NCBI GenBank assembly: GCA_021740025.1
Contig: JAIPAN010000077.1
Span: 1-6,003 of the forward strand
Direction of reading: 5' to 3'
Length of the DNA stretch: 6,003 bases
DNA from: Sphingobacteriaceae bacterium
GTDB lineage: Bacteria; Bacteroidota; Bacteroidia; Sphingobacteriales; Sphingobacteriaceae
The translations under genes were made by a program, and so were the position numbers. The notes under the pieces are model-generated. The model worked only from the letters and a program-made list of their open reading frames with translations. It was not told the DNA's origin and ran no database searches. Shown in pieces: positions 1 to 5,568 of this stretch. How positions within the stretch are numbered: position 1 is the stretch's first letter; each line of letters begins with the position of its first letter.

Positions 1-1
1 C

Positions 2-673
2 ACTTCTTTAAAAGAGGGTGCAGCGCAAGCAGATTTAGTAGTAGAAGCAGCTACCGAAAATAGCGACCTTAAACTGCAGATTTTTAAAGACTTAGATGAG
101 ATTTGCCTTCCAGAAACCATACTAGCTACCAATACCTCTTCCATTTCCATCACCAAAATTGCTTCGGTAACCAAACGCAGCAATAAAGTAATTGGCATGC
201 ACTTTATGAATCCGGTGCCTGTAATGAAGTTAGTTGAAGTGATTAGAGGCTATGCTACCAGCGATGCGGTAACGGCCAGTATTATGGATTTATCCAAAAA
301 ACTAGGAAAAACACCCGTAGAAGTTAACGATTACCCCGGTTTTGTAGCCAACCGCATTTTAATGCCCATGATTAACGAGGCCATTTATACCCTATACGAA
401 GGTGTTGCCGGCGTAGAAGAGATAGATACCGTAATGAAATTAGGCATGGCCCACCCCATGGGACCACTGCAATTAGCCGATTTTATTGGCCTAGACGTAT
501 GTTTGGCTATTTTACGTGTATTACAAGATGGTTTTGGGAATCCAAAATATGCCCCTTGCCCACTCTTGGTAAACATGGTAACGGCTGGCGAAAAGGGAAT
601 TAAAAGTGGAAGAGGCTTTTACGAATACACTCCGGGGAGCAAAGAAGTGCTGGTTTCTCCCAATTTCCGCTAG
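2..673 (+). CDS. hbd: 3-hydroxybutyryl-CoA dehydrogenase, 5' end outside window (partial)
   Basis: NAD(P)-dependent oxidation/reduction of 3-hydroxyacyl-CoA to 3-oxoacyl-CoA in the cytoplasm, as in short-chain fatty acid, butyrate or polyhydroxybutyrate metabolism. The reading frame is open from base 2 and gives 223 visible residues. Family members are usually about 280-295 aa, so roughly 60-70 N-terminal residues carrying the Rossmann GxGxxG motif are missing. Visible landmarks are VVEAATE, then TNTSS (Ser46 of the visible part), [17 protein letters not shown] (His67 and Glu79) and [11 protein letters not shown] (Asn117). The Ser-His, His-Glu and His-Asn spacings (21, 12 and 50) equal those of the Ser137/His158/Glu170/Asn208 set of human 3-hydroxyacyl-CoA dehydrogenase, so the catalytic set is intact. 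The C-terminal dimerisation domain ends normally with a [11 protein letters not shown] motif. It converges on the deacetylase-like gene and overlaps it by 4 bp at the stop codons. There is no fused crotonase domain in the visible part. The exact physiological substrate cannot be told. Confidence 0.93.
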   Translation, partial: TSLKEGAAQADLVVEAATENSDLKLQIFKDLDEICLPETILATNTSSISITKIASVTKRSNKVIGMHFMNPVPVMKLVEVIRGYATSDAVTASIMDLSKKLGKTPVEVNDYPGFVANRILMPMINEAIYTLYEGVAGVEEIDTVMKLGMAHPMGPLQLADFIGLDVCLAILRVLQDGFGNPKYAPCPLLVNMVTAGEKGIKSGRGFYEYTPGSKEVLVSPNFR

Positions 674-1572
674 CTATACAGCTCCGCAGCTACTTTATAG
701 GTGCTGCAATGTGCGTCTACAATATCTTTAATATCGGGCGAATAACCACCACCCATACTAACCTGTACCGGTATTTTTCGTGCTTTACAGGCGCTTAAAA
801 CCAATACATCTCTGTCTTTGCACCCCACTTTACTCACAGCTAGTTTACCAAGTTTATCGGTAGCTAAAATATCTACACCCGATAGATAAAATACAAAATC
901 GGGGGCAAAATCATCGAGCAAAGGCACAATATGTTGTTCTAAAATGGATAAATATTCGGTATCGCTGATGCCGTCTGCTAAGCCAATATCTAAATCTGAA
1001 CGTTCTTTACGGAAAGGAAAATTATGCTCGGCATGCATCGAAAAGGTAAATACTCGATCGTCATTTTGGAAGATTTCGGCGGTTCCATTGCCCTGATGTA
1101 CATCTAAATCGATTATTAAAATATGATTAGCTAATTTATTAACTAACAAATAATTAGCTGCAATTGCTTGATCGTTTAACATGCAAAAACCTTCTCCCCA
1201 ATTACTTCCTGCATGGTGGGTACCACCAGCTACATTAAAAGCAATGCCATGCTCCAAAGCAAATAAGCAACCATCAATAGTTCCTTGAGCAATTCGCAAT
1301 TCACGTTCTACCAAATCCTGCGAATAGGGAAAGCCTATTCTTCGTTCCTCTTGATAGGTTAATTGCCCATTTTTTAAGCGATAAAAATAATCGGCTTGGT
1401 GGGTGGTAAGCACCCATTCATCTGCTAAAAGCGATGGTGAAACAAAATGATGGGCCTCTATGGAACCCTCATGCAGCAATTGCTGCGGAATTAATTCGTA
1501 TTTCAGCATCGGAAAACGATGCCCATCGGGTAAGGGGTGTGCATAAATGGGATCGAATGCGATATAAAACAC
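670..1572 (-). CDS. Histone deacetylase-family (class IV/HDAC11-like) zinc hydrolase
   Basis: Predicted cytoplasmic zinc amidohydrolase of the arginase/deacetylase fold, 300 aa, full length for the family. It removes an acyl group from lysine or another amine; the true substrate is unknown. Visible active-site elements are [15 protein letters not shown] with the His119-His120 dyad, [10 protein letters not shown] with zinc ligands Asp157 and His159, SGVDILATD with the third ligand Asp234, and MGGGY with the transition-state Tyr277. The stretch DIL-x2-D-x-LG-x-L, followed by a basic-Asp pair, resembles human HDAC11 more than class I enzymes (from memory, not aligned). The start is GTG at 1572. 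It lies 8 bp after the stop of the TspO-like gene and gives the family-typical N terminus ending in a [17 protein letters not shown] motif. The first ATG, at Met22, would cut into that motif. It is the last gene of the leftward run. Its TAG stop shares a CTAG with the stop of the convergent dehydrogenase gene. Confidence 0.9.
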   Translation of the reverse strand: MFYIAFDPIYAHPLPDGHRFPMLKYELIPQQLLHEGSIEAHHFVSPSLLADEWVLTTHQADYFYRLKNGQLTYQEERRIGFPYSQDLVERELRIAQGTIDGCLFALEHGIAFNVAGGTHHAGSNWGEGFCMLNDQAIAANYLLVNKLANHILIIDLDVHQGNGTAEIFQNDDRVFTFSMHAEHNFPFRKERSDLDIGLADGISDTEYLSILEQHIVPLLDDFAPDFVFYLSGVDILATDKLGKLAVSKVGCKDRDVLVLSACKARKIPVQVSMGGGYSPDIKDIVDAHCSTYKVAAELYS

Positions 1573-1580
1573 CTGAAAAA

Positions 1581-2387
1581 TTACCGGTTTATTTTTGGAG
1601 AAAGGTTCTTAAGTAATTGAATACCAATAGTTAACAATACCAAAACCAATGCAGCCAATGCGGCAGTAACTACGGTTTGTGATGCGGAGGTTAAATCTGG
1701 CTGGCGTTTTAAAAGTATGCCATACAAAGCCCAAAGCACTACCATGCTAAAAAAGATGTTTTTTCGTACAAAAACCATAAATACGCTGATGAAAGTAGCT
1801 ATGCCAATTAATAAAATAGCCCATAGATTTGGGGCTAAACCCCATCCATCCCAAGCAATTGAAGCCAAATAGACGCTGATATTCGCAATGGTGGCAATAC
1901 ATATCCAGGCAAAATAAATACTTAAGGGGAATTGGCTAAAAGCTTTACTCCAGAATGAACGATGACTATCAAAAATGTTCAATTTGAGCTGAATTTGAAG
2001 CAGGCTGTATAACTGAATGAACATACAAAGCACCGATAATAGCAACTGATTACCCAAAAAAGCATATACCCATGCAGTGGTTGCTAGCGTATTCACACTA
2101 AACAAATACCCAATTCTGCTTATATCCTGATTTACCCGCTCATCTACATGCTTACTAAAGGCGTGCACCAAGTGATACACGCAAAACGCCAACAATGAAA
2201 TATAAATAAGCCCCCAAATTGCAAATGTTATACCTGCAGGGGTAAAAAAGGTCTCGTATCTAGCGGAAACGCTAGTCATTGTATCCGGGAGGCCTAAAGC
2301 CTTAAATTGGGCTAAATTTGCCACTAGTGCCGATAGAACGAAACCAAGCAAGTTTAAAATAGCCAGCGTACGAATTTTGTTGATCAT
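1581..2387 (-). CDS. TspO/MBR-like (tryptophan-rich sensory) membrane protein
   Basis: Polytopic inner-membrane protein of 268 aa with about eight hydrophobic segments, near residues 6-28, 50-76, 94-112, 114-136, 153-178, 184-206, 209-226 and 238-258. The pattern FTPAGITFAIWGLIY (48-62) and the later FPLSIYFAWICIATIAN (153-169) correspond to the PPGWVFGPVWTxLY and PYxxWVxFATYLN signatures of TspO/MBR. That family binds porphyrins and sterols and is linked to stress and tetrapyrrole homeostasis. Classical TspO is about 160 aa with five helices, so this is the longer relative with extra C-terminal helices often labelled tryptophan-rich sensory protein. I chose the ATG at 2387. It sits 4 bp after the kynureninase stop and gives an MINKIRTL start running straight into helix 1. 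An in-frame ATG at 2417 would add ten residues and overlap kynU by 26 bp. The assignment is by motif resemblance; ligand and role are unknown. Confidence 0.78.
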   Translation of the reverse strand: MINKIRTLAILNLLGFVLSALVANLAQFKALGLPDTMTSVSARYETFFTPAGITFAIWGLIYISLLAFCVYHLVHAFSKHVDERVNQDISRIGYLFSVNTLATTAWVYAFLGNQLLLSVLCMFIQLYSLLQIQLKLNIFDSHRSFWSKAFSQFPLSIYFAWICIATIANISVYLASIAWDGWGLAPNLWAILLIGIATFISVFMVFVRKNIFFSMVVLWALYGILLKRQPDLTSASQTVVTAALAALVLVLLTIGIQLLKNLSPKINR

Positions 2388-2391
2388 GTTT

Positions 2392-3687
2392 TTAGGATTT
2401 AAGAAGCATTGTTTCACAAATCAACGTCAATTCTGTACCAAAATGATACACATCCTCAAAACTATTGTACAAAGGCACCGGACTGATACGAATTACGTTT
2501 GGTTCTCTCCAATCGCCAATAATTCGTTTTTTCACCAAGGCATCAAAAATAGCTTTACCCTCACTTTTGGCTATGATTGAAAGCTGAGCACCACGTTCTT
2601 GCGGATTTGTTGGAGTAATTATTTTAAACTGCTCGTATCCGAGTTTAGCATTAATTTCTGCAATCCAAAAAGCAAGATAAGCAGTCAATTTCTCACTTTT
2701 TGCCCGCAAAGCGGCCATACCACCTGCTTCTTTCATTAGCAATAAAGCTGATTTATGGATAGCCATCAGCATGACTGGGCTACAACTTAATTGCCAACCC
2801 TCTGCCCCTTTTTCGGGCACAAAACCCTTGGTCATTTTAAATCGAGTTTCTTGCTTATAGCCCCACCATCCGGCAAAGCGATTCAATTCGGTATTATTAA
2901 AATGTTTTTCATGAATAAATACCCCACTAATACCACCAGGGCTACTATTCATGTATTTATACGAACACCAACAGGCAAAATCTACCCCCCAATCGTGAAG
3001 TTTTAAGGGTACATTACCTGCAGCATGGGCTAAATCGAAACCAACCTTGGCCCCAACAGCCTGTCCAGCTTTGGTAATAGCTGCCATATCAAATAACTGA
3101 CCGGAATAATAATTGATACCTCCAAATAGAATTAAGGCTAATTCATCGGCATTTGCTTCAATCTGAGCAACAATATCCTCCGTTCTAAGGATTTCTTCGC
3201 CTTCCCTCGGGGAAACCTCTACAATCGCTTCATTTGGATCGATACCGTGAAAGCGAAGGTGGCTTTCTACCGCATATTGATCTGACGGAAAAGCACCGCC
3301 TTCCATCATAATCTTTATTCTTTTCCCTTTAGCTTGATAAAAACTCACCATCATAAGGTGCAAATTCACCGTGAGGTTATTCATCGGCACCACTTCAGCA
3401 GGGTTTGCCCCAACAATTGGCGCCAATAGCTCTTGTAATTCTTGATGGTAGGTCATCCAAGGGCTTTCACCTTCAAACCAACCCTCTACGGCCAAATCTT
3501 GCCAGTTTTTCAACTGTTCTTGAAGAAGTGTTTGGGCAGATGTAGGCTGCAAACCCAAAGAATTTCCACAAAAATAGCGGATATCTTGCCCATCGTGCTG
3601 CGGAATAAGAAAGCGGGAACGAAAAGCAGCCAAGGAATCCTGGCTATCTAATGCTTGAGCACAAGCAAGGGTTTGATCGAAAATCAT
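2392..3687 (-). CDS. kynU: Kynureninase
   Basis: PLP-dependent hydrolase that splits L-kynurenine to anthranilate plus alanine, or 3-hydroxykynurenine to 3-hydroxyanthranilate plus alanine. It acts in the cytoplasm in tryptophan breakdown or NAD synthesis. The protein is 431 aa, normal for the family, and covers the whole aminotransferase class V-like fold. Visible landmarks are YFCGNSLGLQP (38-48), the FPSDQYA segment (133-139) near the cofactor, GFDLAHAAGN (216-225; Asp218 and His221), CSYKYMNSSPGG (241-252) with PLP-lysine Lys244 preceded by Tyr243, and GWWGYK (273-278). A C-terminal RISPVPLYNSFEDVYHF segment closes the small domain. The ATG at 3687 lies only 3 bp after the stop of the FKBP gene, so it is almost certainly co-transcribed and has no room for its own promoter. 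No other kynurenine-pathway gene (kynurenine monooxygenase, tryptophan dioxygenase, formamidase) is in the window. Confidence 0.96.
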   Translation of the reverse strand: MIFDQTLACAQALDSQDSLAAFRSRFLIPQHDGQDIRYFCGNSLGLQPTSAQTLLQEQLKNWQDLAVEGWFEGESPWMTYHQELQELLAPIVGANPAEVVPMNNLTVNLHLMMVSFYQAKGKRIKIMMEGGAFPSDQYAVESHLRFHGIDPNEAIVEVSPREGEEILRTEDIVAQIEANADELALILFGGINYYSGQLFDMAAITKAGQAVGAKVGFDLAHAAGNVPLKLHDWGVDFACWCSYKYMNSSPGGISGVFIHEKHFNNTELNRFAGWWGYKQETRFKMTKGFVPEKGAEGWQLSCSPVMLMAIHKSALLLMKEAGGMAALRAKSEKLTAYLAFWIAEINAKLGYEQFKIITPTNPQERGAQLSIIAKSEGKAIFDALVKKRIIGDWREPNVIRISPVPLYNSFEDVYHFGTELTLICETMLLKS

Positions 3688-3690
3688 GAG

Positions 3691-4374
3691 TTATTGAGCA
3701 ATTTTTAGCAATTCAATCTCAAAAATAACCACGCTGTATGGTGGAATATCTTGTCCGGCGCCATTAGCACCCCAGCCTAGTTGGTACGGAATATAAAAGC
3801 GATACTTGGCGCCAACCGACATCAATTGAAGGCCTTCTACCCAACCCTGAATAACTTGCGTTAAACTCAATGTAGCTGGCTGATTGCGCTCATACGAGCT
3901 TTCGAACTGTTTTCCGTTGGCAAGCGTACCCTTATAATGTACGGTTACGCTATCTGTTGCTTTAGGTTTGGCCCCTTTTGCGGGCGTAAGCACTTCATAC
4001 TGCAAACCCGAAGGAAGCGTAATTACCCCTTTTTTCTTTTTATTCTCCGCTAAAAAGCTTGCTGCTGCTGCTATTAGAGGTTCTTCTTGTTTCTTTTTTA
4101 GCGTTGTAAAATAAGCCATAATAGCTTGTTGGCCATCTTGCATGCTTATTTGTGGATTTTTTCCGGCAAAAACATCTTGCATAGCTTGCATCAATGCTGC
4201 ATAATTCAATGTACTAAGTCCTCTAGATTTTAAATCGAAGGAAATGCTAGCACCCATAGCATAACTAGCCGAATCTAGTTGGGTACTTAATTTAAGGGGG
4301 CTAAGCGGTTCTTGCGCTTGAACACCCAGAGCAAAAAGCGTGAGAAATAGGCCAATTGATGCAATTTTTTTCAT
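3691..4374 (-). CDS. Secreted FKBP-type peptidyl-prolyl cis-trans isomerase (FkpA/Mip-like)
   Basis: Prolyl isomerase and chaperone predicted to act in the periplasm. Of 227 aa, residues 1-20 form a signal peptide (MKK, a hydrophobic run, then VQA before Gln21). There is no lipobox cysteine, so it is soluble rather than a lipoprotein. Residues 30-110 are a mostly helical domain like the dimerisation domain of Mip/FkpA (LDSASYAMGASI and following). Residues 140-225 are the FKBP domain. Comparison with human FKBP12 pocket residues finds Tyr147, Phe157, Val174, Ile175, Trp178 and Phe218 conserved. Glu158 replaces the usual Asp (FDSS becomes FESS) and Trp201 replaces the usual Tyr (YG becomes WG). 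It starts 35 bp after the reductase gene and ends 3 bp before kynU. The upstream gap shows an A-rich leader but no clear -7 box, which favours read-through from the gene ahead. Confidence 0.93.
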   Translation of the reverse strand: MKKIASIGLFLTLFALGVQAQEPLSPLKLSTQLDSASYAMGASISFDLKSRGLSTLNYAALMQAMQDVFAGKNPQISMQDGQQAIMAYFTTLKKKQEEPLIAAAASFLAENKKKKGVITLPSGLQYEVLTPAKGAKPKATDSVTVHYKGTLANGKQFESSYERNQPATLSLTQVIQGWVEGLQLMSVGAKYRFYIPYQLGWGANGAGQDIPPYSVVIFEIELLKIAQ

Positions 4375-4409
4375 GTTAATTTTTAGTCTATATAATATAG
4401 TTTAATTAG

Positions 4410-4889
4410 TTAATTTACAGAGATTAATGAACATAATTTTGAGAGATATGTTACATCAATTTCATCAAAATCGTTTAAGCGATCGCTATCCACATCGAGC
4501 ACTGCTTTTACTTCATCGTCAGCGCTAAACAAGGGAATAACTACCTCCGATTTAGACAATGAACTACAGGCAATGTGACCCGGAAACGCATCTACATCGG
4601 GTACCAACATTACCTGTTTATGCTGCCATGCTTGGCCACAAACCCCTCTACCTTTGGCAATTCGGGTACAGGCAACCGGGCCCTGAAAAGGGCCCAATAC
4701 CAATTCATCGCCTTTAACTAAATAAAAACCAACCCAAAAGAAGTTAAACTGTGCTTTTAAAGCAGCGCATATATTGGCCAAATTAGCCGTAAGATCTACT
4801 TCTCCGGCAATAAGCCCTTCAATTTGAGGTAATAAAGACAAGTATTGCTCTTCTTTACTTGCGTTTATAAGGTGTAACTCTTCTGCCAT
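4410..4889 (-). CDS. msrC: Free methionine-(R)-sulfoxide reductase (GAF domain, fRMsr)
   Basis: Cytoplasmic GAF-fold enzyme that reduces free L-methionine-(R)-sulfoxide to methionine, with electrons from thioredoxin; part of repair of oxidised methionine. The 159-aa length is that of a stand-alone fRMsr (E. coli YebR/MsrC type). Visible landmarks are FFWVGFYLVKGDELVLGPFQG, then CTRI (Cys74), GRGVCGQAW (Cys84), HIACSSLSKSEVVIPL (Cys108) and VLDVDSD near the end. The three cysteines fall in the conserved positions used for catalysis and disulfide exchange, which separates it from a plain GAF sensor domain. It is the first gene of the leftward run and is divergent from the small gene at 5049. 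A TAnnTTTG box lies only 7 nt before its ATG, so the messenger may have little or no 5' leader. Confidence 0.94.
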   Translation of the reverse strand: MAEELHLINASKEEQYLSLLPQIEGLIAGEVDLTANLANICAALKAQFNFFWVGFYLVKGDELVLGPFQGPVACTRIAKGRGVCGQAWQHKQVMLVPDVDAFPGHIACSSLSKSEVVIPLFSADDEVKAVLDVDSDRLNDFDEIDVTYLSKLCSLISVN

Positions 4890-4896
4890 AGTGTTA

Positions 4897-4904
4897 CAAA
4901 TTTA
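4897..4904 (-). promoter_or_regulatory. Candidate -7 promoter box for the msrC-led operon
   Basis: On the minus strand this reads TAAATTTG, a full match to the Bacteroidota -7 consensus TAnnTTTG. It ends 7 nt before the ATG at 4889, so transcription would begin at or very near the start codon. I could not find a good TTG -33 element at the normal 17-23 nt distance: the nearest TTG (4918-4916) is only 11 nt upstream. In AT-rich DNA a chance match is possible. Confidence 0.45.
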
Positions 4905-4934
4905 ACAAGCTGGCGCAATTTCCCGCATGTATGT

Positions 4935-4958
4935 GCATAAATGTGGACTAATTTATGC
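4935..4958. promoter_or_regulatory. Perfect interrupted dyad, candidate operator in divergent spacer
   Basis: GCATAAAT (4935-4942) and ATTTATGC (4951-4958) are perfect reverse complements separated by 8 nt. This is the size and shape of a site for a dimeric regulator. It lies between the divergent genes at 4889 and 5049, upstream of both promoter candidates, where an activator or shared regulator could sit. It lacks the strong GC stem and T-run of a terminator. The regulator is unknown, and the function is inferred from symmetry and position only. Confidence 0.4.
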
Positions 4959-4975
4959 CATTGTGGAAAGAATAG

Positions 4976-5008
4976 TTGCACGGCCTTACTTTTGATGTTT
5001 TATTTTTG
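4976..5008 (+). promoter_or_regulatory. Predicted promoter (TTG-N22-TATTTTTG) for the 5049 gene
   Basis: TTG at 4976-4978 and TATTTTTG at 5001-5008 are separated by 22 nt, matching the Bacteroidota housekeeping pattern of a -33 TTG and -7 TAnnTTTG. Transcription would begin around 5013-5016. That places the ATG at 5010 before the transcript start and supports the ATG at 5049, with a leader of about 35 nt. Confidence 0.6.
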
Positions 5009-5048
5009 AATGGTTTACATACAAACAAGGTTCAACCAAAACATATAC

Positions 5049-5294
5049 ATGAGAGTATTAGCAGAATTGCCACATCCTGATTGTAAGATTACCATTTTCG
5101 GTATGAATCAGAAGTACCTCATTAAATTGGAGCAGGGAGGTTTGGAGCAAACCTACAAGCTAAGCGAACTAGATGTGACCGGTGGAGTAAACAGTGTTTT
5201 CGAAATTTTAGATGCCGCTTTTATGCAAACAGCTGTGGCTCGGTTCGAACAAATGAGAAGCGATTTTAAGGAAGCCTACAACCGACATGAATAA
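5049..5294 (+). CDS. Small conserved protein of unknown function (81 aa)
   Basis: Soluble 81-aa protein that begins MRVLAELPHPDCKITIF and continues with NQKYLIKLEQGGLEQTYKL. It looks like a small uncharacterised family I associate with Bacteroidota genomes, but I know no function for it. The predicted layout is several beta strands in the first half (hydrophobic-polar alternation around CKITIFGMNQKYLIKLEQ) and a helical second half (VFEILDAAFMQTAVARFEQMRSDFKEAYN). There is no signal peptide, no membrane segment and only one cysteine (Cys12). An in-frame ATG at 5010 would add 13 residues, but it lies one base after the -7 box and the added residues look unrelated to the rest, so I use 5049. 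The gene stands alone, divergent from msrC. No clear terminator follows it. Confidence 0.85.
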   Translation: MRVLAELPHPDCKITIFGMNQKYLIKLEQGGLEQTYKLSELDVTGGVNSVFEILDAAFMQTAVARFEQMRSDFKEAYNRHE

Positions 5295-5315
5295 TCGGAT
5301 AAAAATTAACTAACT

Positions 5316-5453
5316 AACTGAAATACAAATACTTAAATAGCTAAACAAAATTATATTCTGAAAATTAGCCCATTCAAAGAAGCAATATAACATGCTAACT
5401 GGTGTATTAGTTCAACTAAAATAATTTAAATAATTGAAATACAACTAATTAAA
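5316..5453 (+). repeat. Imperfect direct repeat pair in AT-rich spacer
   Basis: Two 22-bp units at 5316-5337 and 5432-5453 match at 19 of 22 positions and share the exact core TGAAATACAA. They are spaced 116 bp apart, start to start. They lie in the 5295-5568 spacer, which is strikingly AT-rich and has no credible gene. A TAAC triplication (5307-5318) lies just before the first unit. In such biased sequence part of the match may be chance; no function is apparent. Confidence 0.35.
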
Positions 5454-5478
5454 CATATATAAAAAATATAATTCGGAA

Positions 5479-5511
5479 GCCAAAAAATGCCAAATAAATG
5501 AGAAGTTTGGC
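5479..5511 (+). repeat. GCCAAA direct repeat with downstream TTTGGC inverted copy
   Basis: GCCAAA occurs at 5479-5484 and again at 5489-5494, ten bases apart (one helical turn). TTTGGC, its exact reverse complement, lies at 5506-5511. Either copy can pair with the last to form a 6-bp stem. It sits about 60-90 bp before the start of the transporter-like gene. This could be a regulator half-site array or a weak hairpin; there is no T-run after it that would make it a clear terminator. Confidence 0.3.
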
Positions 5512-5556
5512 CTACAACAATATATAATTAAAATTTCACTCCTTTAAAAAAAAATG

Positions 5557-5564
5557 TATTTTTG
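5557..5564 (+). promoter_or_regulatory. Candidate -7 promoter box for the DUF6580-like gene
   Basis: TATTTTTG matches TAnnTTTG and is identical to the -7 box at 5001-5008. It ends 4 nt before the ATG at 5569, so the transcript would start at or beside the start codon and be essentially leaderless. The best -33 candidate is the near match TTTC at 5534-5537, 19 nt upstream. Confidence 0.5.
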
Positions 5565-5568
5565 ACCT

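Noticed and set aside
1539..1549. GTGCATAAATG copy matching the left arm of the 4935-4958 dyad
   Set aside because: It lies in the start region of the deacetylase-like gene and encodes its IYAHP motif, with no second arm. It is best explained as coding coincidence.
2388..2417. Longer start (ATG at 2417) for the TspO-like gene
   Set aside because: It would overlap kynU by 26 bp and add ten residues that do not look like a membrane-protein N terminus. The ATG at 2387 fits the operon spacing better.
4061..4074. GCTGCTGCTGCT triplet repeat in the FKBP gene
   Set aside because: It encodes a short alanine run in the helical linker and needs no special explanation.
4388..4400. CTATATaATATAG palindrome between msrC and the FKBP gene
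   Set aside because: It is made only of AT-rich steps in a 35-bp gap, with no nearby TAnnTTTG box, and is too likely by chance to call an operator or terminator.
4678..4695. GGGCCC-tgaaaa-GGGCCC hairpin inside msrC
   Set aside because: It encodes the conserved GPFQGP segment of the fRMsr family, so the symmetry is explained by the protein. It is also deep within the gene and not followed by a T-run in the transcript.
5282..5298. CCGA...TCGG stem at the stop of the 81-aa gene as a terminator
   Set aside because: It has only four base pairs with a 9-nt loop and no T-run, which is too weak to be a terminator.
5346..5353. Minus-strand TAATTTTG promoter-like box after the small gene
   Set aside because: It matches TAnnTTTG but points into the 3' end of the 5049 gene with no reading frame to serve. 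Such matches are expected in very AT-rich sequence.
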